The notes under the pieces: generated by a model | Told to the model about the DNA's origin: nothing | The model's database searches: none | What the model saw: only the letters and a program-made list of their open reading frames with translations | Assembly: GCA_003254885.1 (NCBI GenBank) | Contig: QANT01000935.1 | Location: 1 to 42,991 of the forward strand | Length of the DNA stretch: 42,991 nt | Direction: 5' to 3' | Origin: Purshia tridentata | Lineage: Eukaryota; Streptophyta; Magnoliopsida; Rosales; Rosaceae | Translations under genes and position numbers: made by a program | Shown: in pieces, positions 1-10,442 of the stretch | Layout of the letters: each line of letters starts with the position of its first letter | Position numbering within the stretch: position 1 is the stretch's first letter

Positions 1-2390
1 ACTTTCTTCCTGTTAAGCTGTTTCGTTCTAAAACCTCCTGGATACATAAAACACCTACTGCTTTTAGGACTCGTTTGACAGTGTTTTTAGAATTACCAAA
101 AGCGCTTTCAAATTATAAAAGAGCTTTTAATAGCGTTTGACAAAAATATATATAAGTGCTTTTAGGTTATAAAAGCACTTTTAAGAAATTTTTTGAGAAG
201 TACTTAATAGGTGCTTTCATCAAGAAGTATTTCAAGTACTTTTGCATGAACTACTTAGAATTTTTATAAAAATTTATATGTGCTTGTTTACAAAACCACT
301 TCTAATAAAAGCACTATTAAATAAAAAGCGCTATTAAATAAAAGCACTTCTAAAAAATAATATCAAACATTTATTATACGTTGCTTTTTACATGGACCAT
401 CAAGAGATAGGTAGCCTCACCATCACTAATTGCTTTTTAATTATTTTAAATAAAAAATAAAATTTTACCCATAGTCCGGTCTAATCCAATCCTGTGTTAC
501 CAAACATGATCTTATCCTAACCTGTCTTGTCCATAATACACAATCTTTTCCTATGCAGTCCTATCCCACATTTCAAACGATGGTTAAGTAGGTGTGCTAG
601 AAAAAGGCACTCTTTAGTATAGATTTGTTTTCTTCAATATAAAACTTCCCATCCTTAATTTTATTTTAGTTTTCTTAGTCATTCTTAAAAAATTTCCTTC
701 TTAAAAGGGATTAATTCCTTCTTTGAAAAGAAAAGGAATATTGTTAAAAGTGGTTATCTAATCAACTACTTATTTTGTAAATCACCATGTAAAAATGATC
801 ATGCAAAAACTAGCTAGATTGAAATTTTTAGCTACATATTATCATCATCATTATTTCTAATTTCACTAAAATATTGTGTTAAATCTATTTCTTTTTTTAC
901 AGTTAAAAATTAAACAATTTCTAATTATTTTGTAAAATGATCATTGAAATAAAGACTTAACAAGGATTCAAACCACTAGATTATATCAAAAGGATAAATC
1001 TACATGCAATTCCTTTTTTTAGATACATCCTTTGTTTTTTTTTTTGACCAAGTTTTTAGATACATCCTAACTTAACGCATATCCCGCTAAAACCTAAACC
1101 TAGGATATTTTTTTGTTTTGTCAAAACTCAAAAGCTAAAAGCTAAGGATGATGAACATTATTTTAGGATTAGTGTCACTACAACCATACACGTGGCCTAA
1201 ATGTAACCATGTATATCATGATCCACTACAAGACATCGTTACCAAAATGGACAAAACAAATGATTGTGATCCATGCATTTGTTTGTTTCACGCCCCGAAA
1301 TCCGAAGAAACAAAATTGTAAATCGGTAAAATCGACACACAAGAACAAAATTAAAAGTACAGTAAAAAATAATTTGTTTGCTAGCTACAAGTAAAAAGAA
1401 ACTAATTACTCTTAACAAAAAGAAATTAATCTTAAAAAAAAGAAAAAGAGAAGCAAGTTTAGTTTTTATAATTAACACTACAAGAAAAATGAGTTATAGG
1501 AGTACTGGAGCAAGAGCAATTTAGGAGAAGTGCCTCAAATTTTATAAAAGTAGAGACGTAATTTGAAAACCACCCTTATATTTTTTTAAAAAAAATTACA
1601 ACAAAAACAAAGCACCTTTACACATATTAGAGATAGAAAAGAAGTGCCTCTAACGTTTAAGAACTGCAAAGGAAATTTTATATCATTTAAAATATCTACC
1701 CTCTAAAAAACTGGACTTTGCTAATAATTGATGCTTGTAGAACTACTAAGTAATGCGGTCCATTTTGTATATTTCATAAATGGAAAGAATTATACATGGA
1801 ATTTGCTAATTAAGACATGCTAAGTTGCTAACTTCTTTTTTTTTTTTTCTCTTTTGCATGAATTATACAAAATTAGGATTCATTTAACACTTGCTTTTTA
1901 AAAATACTTTTATTTAGTATTGATTTTGCTGCAAGGGCTTATGTAAATAAGCACACACATTTTTATAAAAATTATAAATAATCCATAAAAAAACACTTAA
2001 AATGCTTTTTGATGACAATACAAATCAGGTGTTTTTTAAAAAATCTTTTAAAACTACTTTTATAATCAATAAGTATTTATATATATTTTTATCAAATAAT
2101 ACCAAAATTGTTTTTATTAATCTGAAAATATTTTTTGGCTGTTTTAAAATCAGTGCCAAACGGAGAATCTGATTGAGAAAATTGAGATGATGAGAAAGAG
2201 TAGGTAGCTATAGGTGGGTACCTGAAGCAAGGCCTGTTGTGATTCCCAGAACAAGGTCCTCTTAGACATCTTTGGTTGGGCTGCATGCGAGACGACGTCG
2301 TTGTCGTCGTCAGATTCATAATTCAAGGAACGATCGGATTCATCGGAATTTTCATCGAAGAAGACAGAAACTCTGTGTTCAAGGCTATCC

Positions 2391-2392
<2 letters not shown>
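1..2392 (-). CDS. DUF506 / PDDEXK-like family protein, 5' part (two exons seen, gene runs off the left edge)
   Basis: Exon 1 is 2392..2222 (57 codons, ATG at 2392). It begins MDSLEHRVSVFFDEN, continues through a Ser/Asp/Glu-rich stretch, and ends FWESQQALLQ at a CAG|GTACCC donor. The continuation is at the window edge: a TCCAG|GAG acceptor puts exon 2 at 37..1, reading EVLERNSLTGRK in the same phase (0) before the sequence stops. The joined wording (WESQ-ALLQ-E-LER--LTG-K) resembles, from memory, the N-terminal region of plant DUF506 (PF04720, PDDEXK-like) proteins, whose biochemical role is poorly known; the catalytic-like domain would lie left of the window. The intron (38..2221, about 2.2 kb) is AT-rich and contains MITE-like debris. 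An (AT)n tract starts a few bases upstream of the ATG. Both splice sites are canonical and the reading frame is kept, so I read it as an intact gene cut by the window. The family name is less certain than the exon structure. Confidence 0.55.
73..377. mobile_element. MITE-like element in the first intron of the DUF506 gene
   Basis: The left part (GTTTGACAGTGTTTTTAG... ending near AATAGCG) and the reverse complement of the right part (GTTTGATATTATTTTTTAG... ending AATAGCG) match imperfectly. Both carry repeated AAAAGCACTT-type words. This is the pattern of a common class of small plant MITEs. I found no clear target duplication, so the borders are approximate. A second AT-rich patch with the same AAGCACTT/AAAAGTG wording lies at about 1880-2100, and TCCTATCC-type MITE wording occurs at about 470-570. 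Confidence 0.4.

Positions 2393-2396
<4 letters not shown>

Positions 2397-2424
<28 letters not shown>
2397..2424. repeat. (AT)n microsatellite next to the start codon of the DUF506 gene
   Basis: A nearly pure AT dinucleotide run of about 28 bp begins only a few bases upstream of the minus-strand ATG (2392). It therefore lies in the 5' UTR or core promoter of that gene and is likely to vary in length between individuals. Confidence 0.9.
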
Positions 2425-2427
<3 letters not shown>

Positions 2428-3094
2428 GATGATATATTAATTAATTGTCTCCAAGAGCCTTCCCTTTACGAAACCTTGGTTTGGTTTGATTGGTGATACA
2501 ACGGAAAAGGAAACTTGGGGAAGGCTCTGGAAACAAAAAATGGTCATTGTTCTCTACATTGCAACACATATGTATATTATGGTCTGCCACGTCAGCCTAG
2601 CAAAACTAACGAGAGATTTTTTAGTACCAAAAAGATAATAATAATAACAAGAGAAAACAAAAAGAAGAAAATACCTGTATGTATAACTAAATGGTAATTT
2701 ACAATTGCTTAGTTTTTGGCAACTATTTTTTGTTTTTTGTTTTATCAAATGATATTGTTAGTACATGGTTCCTATTTTTTTTGGCATGTTTTGTTAGAAC
2801 ATATTATTAGTACAAGCGAAACATGTGTTTTTTGAAGTTCCCGGCCAAAATCTAAAGTTTTTTTTTTTTAAGGTCCAAAATAAAAAATAGCATGATAGCC
2901 GGTCCAATTGTAAAAATACGGTAATAGACCTGTTTATTAAGTTTAATGAGCTGAGTACTCAAACCTTGAGCGCTTTATTATTATTATTTTTGGTCATGTT
3001 TTACAATATAGCTATTGTTCAATAATAACAATCATCGTCGCTATAAAATAGTAACTATCAAAAGATGGAAGAAAATTGAAACTTATAGAATTAC
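2425..3094. other. Intergenic, presumed promoter side of the DUF506 gene
   Basis: AT-rich sequence. The short open frames in it lack codon structure. I see no RNA gene or element with clear ends here. Confidence 0.5.
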
Positions 3095-3102
3095 CTTTTG
3101 AC

Positions 3103-3405
3103 TAGACCTGACAAAAGTGCTCATGATTCGTTAACATAACACGAAACGACCGAAAATTTGCCGGTTTGGGTTTGAGATTTTCAGACCCGGTTGATATCAG
3201 TGTCACCCGTAAACGACCAGTTAAGATAACGGGTTGGGCCGGGTCAATTCACAGGTGACCTGTTAGACCAATTAAGAGTTAGGGACCTTTTTGTCAATTT
3301 CACACAGCTAACCTTTTTTTTCCCAAAAAAATCAGCCTATCCCAATCTAATTCTTTTTGTTTTCACTTCTCTGCCGCCTCTCCTGACTAACTTTTTCCTC
3401 TCAGT

Positions 3406-3443
<38 letters not shown>

Positions 3444-4096
3444 CCCCCTCACCCTAGTTAGTCAGTTCACTCTTTCTCTCTCAGTCCTCTCTTTCTCTCA
3501 CCGAATCCTCCCTCTAGCCGGATCTTCTATCTTGCCACCGTTGCTCGAGTCTCGCGACCCTCAACATCCATTTATCCAGTCACCCAACCCCTGGCCACGT
3601 CCCCACATCCCCACACCTCAGCATCTCTCTTTCTACTCCCACCCTCGATATGCGATCTACCTCAACCCTCAACCCTCAACCCTCAGCCTCCATCAACCCC
3701 CAGCCCCAACATATGTCAATAAGTTCATCTTTCAAACACAAATATAAATCTTGGATTTTTTTAGGAGAAGCAAGAAGATTAGTTCGCATACCGATTTCTT
3801 TGTTAAGCAAAATGTGTACTCATGATTTGATATGCACTAGCAGATGCATCTTGAGTTAGTGGAACCTGATTCAAACCTCTAATATATGTTTTTGTTTTTG
3901 TTTAATAATATATATGAGAATTTTTTTGGGGTGAAATGGGTTGTGTCAGATATACCCATTAATTTTCGAGTTGTGTTCGAGTTGGGATATTTACAACCCG
4001 CATGCTATTGTTTCGGGTCGTGTCAACCCATTAACACTAACGGATTGTGTCAGGTTTGACTCGAACCCGCTCCACACAACCCATTTGCCAGGTCTA
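3103..4096. mobile_element. Non-autonomous hAT-type DNA transposon, 994 bp, with intact ends
   Basis: The left end TAGACCTGACAAA (3103-3115) and the right end TTTGCCAGGTCTA (4084-4096) are inverted repeats matching at 12 of 13 positions. The element is flanked by a perfect 8-bp direct repeat, CTTTTGAC (3095-3102 and 4097-4104), the target-site length made by hAT transposases. Subterminal regions are rich in GGGT/ACCC words (for example CGGGTCGTGTCAACCC), typical of hAT subterminal repeats. No transposase is encoded, so it would have moved in trans. The interior at 3350-3640 is strongly pyrimidine-rich with a (TC)n run. Confidence 0.88.
3406..3433. repeat. (TC)n microsatellite inside the hAT element
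   Basis: A 28-bp TC run within a longer C/T-rich stretch (about 3360-3540). The surrounding sequence resembles a plant 5' UTR in composition, so capture of host sequence by the transposon is possible but not shown. Confidence 0.85.
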
Positions 4097-4321
4097 CTTT
4101 TGACTTATTAATTAATAACATATAAAAATTTAATAAACTAATTAGCTGAGGTTTATCAAGTTTCCATAATGGTTTTAAATCACTGCATGAATTCCCACTC
4201 CATAACAATGATACAGATAAGTATTTAGGACCCATCACAGCACACAAAAAGATTTTGGACCGTGAATCGAGATGCATAGCCCTTTTGGGGGCAGCTTTGC
4301 ACACGTATAACTAGTTTTGGC

Positions 4322-4530
4322 CTGCTTGATACGATGGGGTAATACGGTACATGTGTACGGCCAACTTATTTATTTGTCTGATACGATGACATAGTGCAAT
4401 ACAAGTGTACGTCCAACTTATTTGTCTGCCTAATATAACGGCGTAATGCAGTACAAGTGTACGACCAACTTATTTGTCTGCCTGATACAATAGTATAATA
4501 CAATGCAGTACAAGTGTATGGCTAGTATAT
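4322..4530. repeat. 52-bp minisatellite, just under four copies
   Basis: The word GATACGATG and its variants start at 4328, 4380, 4432 and 4484, an exact 52-bp period. Each unit contains a GTACAAGTGTACG-like block followed by CCAACTTATTTGTCTG. Copies differ by scattered substitutions, and the last is interrupted near 4525. The stretch contains no gene. Confidence 0.85.
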
Positions 4531-5111
4531 GGTGTGAGTTTTCAAATCCAATTGTTAAAATATTACTTTACAAAAATGATTTCAATTATTGGGTATTTTG
4601 AGATATAGATTTACAACAGCAAAGGTTTTATGAAAAAGTTTTCATTTGAGCAAATTTTTAATGCTTTTATGTTCATTGATTATTTGTTTGAAATAAAAGA
4701 AGTTTGAATATGCATATTTCATTTTCAGATTATTATTATTATTTTAATGATTGACCTTAAGCATGAAATTGATCTTTTGGCACAAAATTTATTTGAATAT
4801 ATTTACAATTGCATTATTTATTTACAACAGCATAAAGAAATATATTTGTGCATGTTGCATCTTATTTTATAAGAAATCTCTCCATAGTTTAGATTTACTG
4901 TCCATGAGCCTATGCGTCAAGGGAGACAAGTGGTGAAGCTCAGTCTTGGGGTAGTGTGCCTGTGTTTGACGTTGAAAAAAAGGAAAGAAGTAAAAAATGT
5001 GAAAAGAAAATACAAATAATGAAGAGAATGAAACTCGAACACAACTAAATACAATAGGCACATTCTTGACTTAGTCTCCAGTTAGTCATTGTTTATCTCC
5101 TTACAAATTGG
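4531..5111. other. Intergenic AT-rich spacer
   Basis: No gene is recognised. The sequence becomes retroelement-like only at 5112. A 5' LTR for the copia fragment could not be found here. Confidence 0.5.
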
Positions 5112-6233
5112 TATAAGGCGAGATTGGTGGCTAAAGGCTATATGCAGACATGTGGAATTGACTATCAGGAGACAATTTGCTCCAGTTACAGAAATGAACA
5201 ATGTACAAGTTCTCTTGTGTATGGCAGCTAACTTGGAGCGGTATCTTCATCAATTTGATGTAAAAAATGCCTTCCTCCATGAAATCTTAAGGAAGAAGTG
5301 TATATAGATATCCCACCAGGTATTAATAGAAATGTTACTAAAGGAAAGGTTTGTAGGCTAAAGAAGTCTTTATACGGCATTAAACAATCTCCCAAAGTGT
5401 GGTTTGGCAGATTCTCTCAAACTATGAAGAAGTATGGGCATCATCCGAGTCATGATGATCATACATTGTTCCTCCGACGTTCAAAGCAAGGTAAACTTGC
5501 AATTGTTATTGTCTATGTGGATGATATTATAGTCACAGGAGATAATATTGAGAAAATAAAGAAACTCAAGTTGTATTGGCCAAGGAATTTGAAATGAAAG
5601 ATTTGGGTTCCTTTAAATATTTTCTTGGAATTAAGGTGGCCTGCTATAAACAAGGAATCTTTGTCTCTCAAAGAAAGTATGTACTTGATCTCCTAACTAA
5701 GACAGGGATGCTAGCTTGCAAACCTAAGGCTACTCCAATTGAAAGAAAATCATTGGTTGACCGAGGCACTTGATATAGTGTTGTTAGTCAATTCATGCAT
5801 GATCCACAAAATGTTTATATGACCACTGTAGATAAAATACTTAGCTACTTGAAATCAGCTCTTGGTAAAGGTATTCTATTCTCAAAATATGGTCACTTCA
5901 AAGTGGAAGCATATACATACTTGGGAAACTGTAAGTTAAGCCGAAGGTCCACTTCAAGATATTGGCTCATGGTGTTTGTGAGTTATTATGGTTGAAGGGC
6001 TTGTTGGAGGAATTGGGAGTTCCCTTTAGAGGTCCTATGAAACTACATTGTGATAACATAACTGCCATCAGATCATACAACATGATCGGACAAAATACAT
6101 TGAGATCAACAAACACTTCATTAAGGAGAAATTCACTAGCAGTTTGATTAGTACCCTTTTCATAACCAAGAGAGTTGGATATTCTAACCAAGCAAGTTGC
6201 TAGCAAACCCTTTAATAATGCTTTGGGAATCTG
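5112..6233 (+). pseudogene. Decayed Ty1/copia polyprotein fragment (reverse transcriptase to RNase H)
   Basis: The fragment starts abruptly in the reverse transcriptase (KARLVAKGY from 5115). It then shows copia hallmarks: FDVKNAFLHE, VCRLKKSLYGIKQSPKVW, the active-site block VIVYVDDIIVTGDN (about 5503-5545), and MKDLGSFKYFLGIKV. RNase H-type remnants follow (GVCELLWLKGLLEELGVPFRGP, then a degraded 3' end to about 6233). It is broken: frameshifts near 5170, 5300 and 5575, a stop at 5771, and internal deletions between the reverse transcriptase end and RNase H and within RNase H. Gag, protease, integrase and the start of the reverse transcriptase are absent. It cannot encode a functional polyprotein. 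Confidence 0.9.
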
Positions 6234-6250
6234 AGATATATAGTCTCCAA

Positions 6251-6433
6251 CTTGAGGGGAGTGTTGACTTGTGCTCTCTGCTGTATAAAGAAAGTATGAT
6301 TTTATGTAATTAGGAAAGTTGACTTCTTAGCTTAATTACCTTCCTATTGTAAATCAGATTGTATAGTATAAATTACCTCCAAAAGGAGAAGAATACTGCT
6401 GAATTTATTTCTATAACTCCAGAGATATCTACA
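6251..6433 (+). mobile_element. Polypurine tract and probable 3' LTR of the copia fragment
   Basis: Directly after the decayed RNase H region comes CTTGAGGGGAG (6251-6261), a copia-style polypurine tract. TGTTGACTTG starts at 6262, a typical TG LTR start. The end is set tentatively at the CA-containing ATCTACA at about 6433, giving an LTR of about 170 bp. I did not find a matching 5' LTR, so the right border is a guess. Confidence 0.55.
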
Positions 6434-7434
6434 ATTGTAATAGGACAAGCGACTTACTTAGAAGGAAGGTGGTGAGCAAATTTGGTCTCATCAAGACATT
6501 TCAAAACCCATCATTCCCTTACATTTAAAAGCTCAAATCACCATAACGACCCACGAACTCAGAGCATATAAATTGGACAGTTCCACTAGGTGCATTCACC
6601 GACTTTGCTCTTCAAGTTCCCAATACAGATTTCAACTTTTCAACCACAAGGGCTCCCAAAAGTTGCACTACCAACTCTTGGGTCCATTCACATTCAAATC
6701 CTTAAAGTTCACCAAATCAAATCCTCAATGCCGAGATTTCAAACTCAGCCCGAAACCCCTAAGAAAGTCAAGTCCCACACTTCAGGGGAAACCGAGAGAT
6801 TGAAAGGCCAACAAAACCCAACAGCCATATTTTGTCTTCAACTGGTATTTGGGAGTACAATGATGAGTATACCTCAAAAATGTTGTCATATGCTTGGCAC
6901 GTGACCATTTTCAAAGGAGAATATAACAAATCTCACAATGGTCATTTTGATTTTACTAGTGGAAATGAAGTTCAAGAAGGAATATGAGTAAAATTTGAAG
7001 TTGGGGGACCAAAATGAACACATATCAAAGTTTAGGGGAGGCCTCCACAAACCAAGTGAATACTAACCAGGAGTGATTGGTAAATAGAAAGTTGAAAAAA
7101 GCAAATTATAAGTTGTGATGAAGGATTAGGTTGCTAGACTAACAAGGCTTTCCAACCAACATATAACTCAGAAACACATGTTACACAATGCATGTACAAA
7201 CACAGAAGATATATAAACATGTCTGTGTTGATATCTTTCATGATATAAAGTAGACGCTTCACATGTAAATTTAATTCTGAATTCTATGTTTATATAATTT
7301 CCACGAAATTTACAATAACATACAAGCATTATATCCAAACTACATATGAAAGGAGCTTGAACATCAAATTATATATAAATAAGCAAACACCAATTTTACC
7401 TTCTTCCTTTTTTTGTTGAGTTGGAAACCTCTCT
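6434..7434. other. Intergenic, 3' flank of PSB33-like gene
   Basis: Open frames at about 6573-6904 begin at non-ATG codons and resemble no family I know. The region may contain part of an untranslated transcript, but I cannot support a gene. The last few hundred bases probably include the 3' UTR of the minus-strand gene ending at 7435. Confidence 0.4.
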
Positions 7435-8401
7435 CTACTGCAAAGCATTTGAAACAGAATAAATAAAGTCCAAGAAGCCAGTTCCCTTAAGCAGGCCTTT
7501 ACCAGTCAAGAGTTCAAAATCTATCAACAACAGGAAGCCAATAACAGCTGCCTTCCCATTTATTATTTCATTCCTCCCAGTGAAGCCGAACGACTCTTGT
7601 AGACCCTCATCCACAAACATTTTCACCTGAATCAATTAAAAAATGGGATCAAACCAAATGAAATGCAGAGGTTAATGGAATTATGTAGTGGGTAGGTAGC
7701 TAATTAGTAATTACCTCATCCACATTGACATCAGAAGCAGTGACACCAGGTTGAGCCTTCCCACTGAAGAGAATCTCAGCAGCTGCATCAGAGGTGACAC
7801 TGCCTTGGAGGTTGATGTAAATGTTGTTCTCATCGGTTTTGACAGGATAAACGAAAAGGGTCCTAAGAGCAGGAGTCAGAACTCTGAGAACTGGGTTTTT
7901 GGGGTACCACTCTTTAATGTCTCCGGTGCGGAGATCGAATGTGCTATCAGTTGTTGGGCAGACTATGCAGCCGTCCTGTGTGAGCTTCGCATTCAAAAGG
8001 CCTTCGCTGTATGCCCCTTCAGCAGGGGACCTATTCTCAATCGCAAACACCTCGTCCTTGTACCACAACAACAGTATGTTCTCGCCGTCTTGAATTATCA
8101 CGCGCCGCTCCCCCCTCGGCAGCGCCGCCAGTGGCACCACCGGCACCCAGTTCTCTCCTCCTCCGCCAGACGCCGACGACTCTTCTGCTACTGACACCTC
8201 CATCGCCTTGCACCGACTCGTGCTCCTCATTCTACCATGGGCGCAATGGTAAATTCGCACAACCGATGATGTGGGCGTGGCATGGTGGAAATTGTGGGGT
8301 GGTTTGCGGGAGGTTAGCAGAGGCCGGGAAGATGCCGCAGGGGTAGGAGTGACATAGAAATTTCTGGGTAATGTGGGGGAGAAAGGTGAGGTGTTGGCCA
8401 T
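7435..8401 (-). CDS. PSB33: Plastid Rieske-like / light-harvesting-like protein (PSB33/LIL8 type)
   Basis: Two exons, 8401..7715 and 7626..7435, join in phase 0 (GATGAG|GTAATT donor, TTCAG|GTG acceptor), giving 292 residues. Arabidopsis PSB33 (At1g71500) is of similar length. The start is the ATG at 8401 (MANTSPFSP); the frame is open further upstream only from a TTG. Residues 1-66 are Ser/Thr/Arg-rich with few acids, as in a chloroplast transit peptide. Residues 84-200 form a Rieske-like domain (WVPVVPLAALPRGERRVI ... VFAIENRSPAEG ... DGCIVCPTTDSTFDL), but the CxH and CxxH cluster ligands are absent, so no 2Fe-2S cluster is expected. Exon 2 carries EIINGKAAVIGFLLL (249-263), like the chlorophyll-binding helix of LHC/ELIP proteins, and a hydrophobic segment to residue 271. 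In Arabidopsis the protein supports photosystem II organisation in the thylakoid. Identity is by recall of family features, not by alignment. Confidence 0.88.
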
Positions 8402-8700
8402 GGAAGAGTGTTTTGGTAGAGGAGGATAGAGAAAAGAGTAAGCGAGGAGAGGAAGGACAGAAAGTGATGAAGGGTCAGCATCGTTCCCGCTCCACGGCAA
8501 GTGGATATTGGATAATGGAGGTAGAACAAAGGTATGGTCCTTGTTCGACCCACAAAACTTATTTTGCCTTTGTTTTTATTTTTTTTTGGTCAACTTTGAA
8601 TTCAACGGATAAATGGAAAATTAAATGGTTTATTTGTATATTTATCCTCTAAAATTATAATTTCGTTTCACTTTATTTTCTTAAAATTTATTGTTTCAGT
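8402..8700. other. Upstream region of the PSB33-like gene
   Basis: This presumably holds the 5' UTR and promoter of the minus-strand gene. I could not single out a confident TATA box. The open frame continues upstream of the ATG without another in-frame ATG. Confidence 0.4.
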
Positions 8701-9893
8701 TAAGTGTCCGCAATGGGCTAGGCCGGGCCTATTTTTTAGGATCGGACTAGATTGAGCTTAAATAAGAGGAGTCTAATAGAGTTTTTGGGCTTAGCGAGGC
8801 TGGGCTTGGGCTGGACTTGGGCTTAAATACACAATTTTAAAGCCCACCTGTCTGGCTCGGGCCCTGAGGGCTTTGAGGGTCGGGTCAAGTCGGGCTAAGC
8901 CCGAACTAGCCTTTGGGGCTTTTTGGCTTTTTTAGTGTTCATTATTTGAACACCAAACACAACTTAAAAAAAAATTTTAAAAATTTAAATATTTAATTTA
9001 TCATTTAGATATCTAATTCAGCGCAAACTTAACAAGTTTATACATATTACAAGTTCATTTGGATCTAGAGTCGAGCCCTAAAACAAAAAACTAAGAACAA
9101 TTTCATATTTCAATGATTAATCACGTACAACATATCAACATATGCCTAATTGGGGTTTCAAATGACTAGTGTAGGAGTAATTGCTCTATTGAGGTTTCAA
9201 TTAGGTAATTGGTTTCAATTTTCAATTGGGTAATTGACTAATTAAGTCATTAGTATTTATTCTAATTGGGGTTTCAATTGAATAATCAACTAATGTAGGA
9301 GTAATTGCCTAATTGGGGTTTCAATTGAGTAATTGACTAATTAAGTCATTATATTTAGAATAATTAGGGTTTCAACTTTAAATTTGAGTTTCAATTAGAT
9401 AATTGACTAATTTAGGTGTAATTGGGGTTTCAATTGATCTAATTGGAGTTTTAACGTTCAATTAAGTAATTGACTAATTAAGAGTAATTGGGTTTCAAAT
9501 TTTCGATTGAATAATTGATTAGTAGATTATATAATACATAATACATATAATATATAAATTATGTAATTGATATATATGTATGTTATCTGTATGCAAACTT
9601 GTAATTATAATTTAAAGTTATATATAATTATATATAACTATATATTTAGTTATATAATTATATGGTTTGTTATAGGAATTAAAATTTGGGCCTAACTTGG
9701 GCCATTTTGCAGGCTTTAATTCGGGCTTCGAGCGAGCCTTGGGCTTCAAGGAGATGGCCCAAGCCTAGCCCAAGGGACTTTTAGGCCAGGCCAGACCGGC
9801 CCAAATTTTGGGCCTAATCTGGCTTCAGGCCCAATATATCGAGTGAGCTTCGGGCCTTGCGCTTTTTGGTGAGGCCTAGTCTCAATTTACCTC
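8701..9893. mobile_element. GGCC-rich, probably hAT-related, non-autonomous element
   Basis: Both ends are dense in GGGCC/GGCCC words (about 8712-8930 and 9685-9885), around an AT-rich centre. The wording (GGGCTAGGCCGGGCCT at the left, GGCCAGACCGGCCC at the right) is the strand-symmetric subterminal pattern of plant hAT-derived elements. I found no clean terminal inverted repeat or target duplication, so the ends are approximate. A hAT transposase remnant lies just to the right (9940-10440) and may belong to the same element. Confidence 0.5.
9135..9530. repeat. Degenerate tandem repeat with a GGGGTTTCAATT core
   Basis: GTTTCAA-type words recur about ten times (near 9152, 9191, 9211, 9268, 9314, 9366, 9387, 9424, 9445 and 9490), separated by TAATTGACTAATTAAGTCATT-like spacers. 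Spacing varies from about 20 to 55 bp. The array sits in the AT-rich centre of the GGCC-rich element. Confidence 0.75.
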
Positions 9894-9939
9894 TATAAGT
9901 TTCTCATGTGTTTCACATAACCCGAAATTTTCGAGTTTG

Positions 9940-10440
9940 TCAATTACACCATAAATATACCTTTGAGTTCCCTTTGGTTTGAACATCCAACACCGACAAT
10001 CCATGGCTATCTATCCACACTAGTGCTAAAAGCTTCTTAAATTCAGCTAACCTTTGAGGAGAAGATCTAACATACCTAAGTACATTCCTAATAATGCTCT
10101 TAATTGAGTTTTGCATCTCCTTCAACCCATCACAAACAATCAAACTTAGAATGTGAGCCGTGCACCTAAGATTTAGAAATTGCCCCTCCATTATCAAACC
10201 CTTGTCTCAATCCCTAAACTTCATTCTCACATAGCTAAAAGCAACCTTATTAGAACTAGATTATCAACAGTTATAGTGAATAGCTGCCCAATACCTCAAT
10301 CACCTAAACATTTTTTTATTAGTTTCCCTATAGTCTCACCCTTGTGTTTAGAGATATGTGCAAAGTTTAAGATCATTTTATGAGGAACCCAATCAGAATC
10401 AGTAAAATGGGCAATTAGCACCATGTAATTGGTATTAGAT
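9940..10440 (-). pseudogene. hAT transposase fragment (RICESLEEPER / BED-zinc-finger type)
   Basis: Read on the minus strand, the fragment starts near 10436 with SNTNYMVLIAHFTDSDWVPHK, then ILNFAHISKHKGETIGKL and a TITVDN-like block. After a frameshift and stops it continues MIMEGQFLNLRCTAHILSLIVCDGLKEM and NVLRYVRSSPQRLAEFKKLL to 9940. The order (Y-V--AHF-D-DW, then K-IL-F, then LRC-AHIL-LIV-DGLK, then VRYVR-S--R---F) matches the central part of plant hAT transposases. The BED finger at the N-terminus and the C-terminal dimerisation region are missing, and stops and frameshifts break the frame. It is dead. Confidence 0.85.
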
Positions 10441-10442
10441 AT

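Noticed and set aside
3660-3690. CAACCCT repeats resembling telomere sequence
   Set aside because: The unit AACCCTC occurs only about three times and differs from the plant telomere unit CCCTAAA.
3532-3859. Pro/His-rich plus frames inside the hAT element
   Set aside because: Low-complexity translations of the C/T-rich interior, starting at a non-ATG codon in one case.
6573-6904. Possible small gene between the copia LTR and PSB33
   Set aside because: No ATG at the start of the frames, no splice or family support, and composition consistent with non-coding DNA.
7751-8346. Long plus-strand open frames opposite the PSB33-like gene
   Set aside because: They are antisense shadows of the minus-strand coding exon and show no family resemblance.
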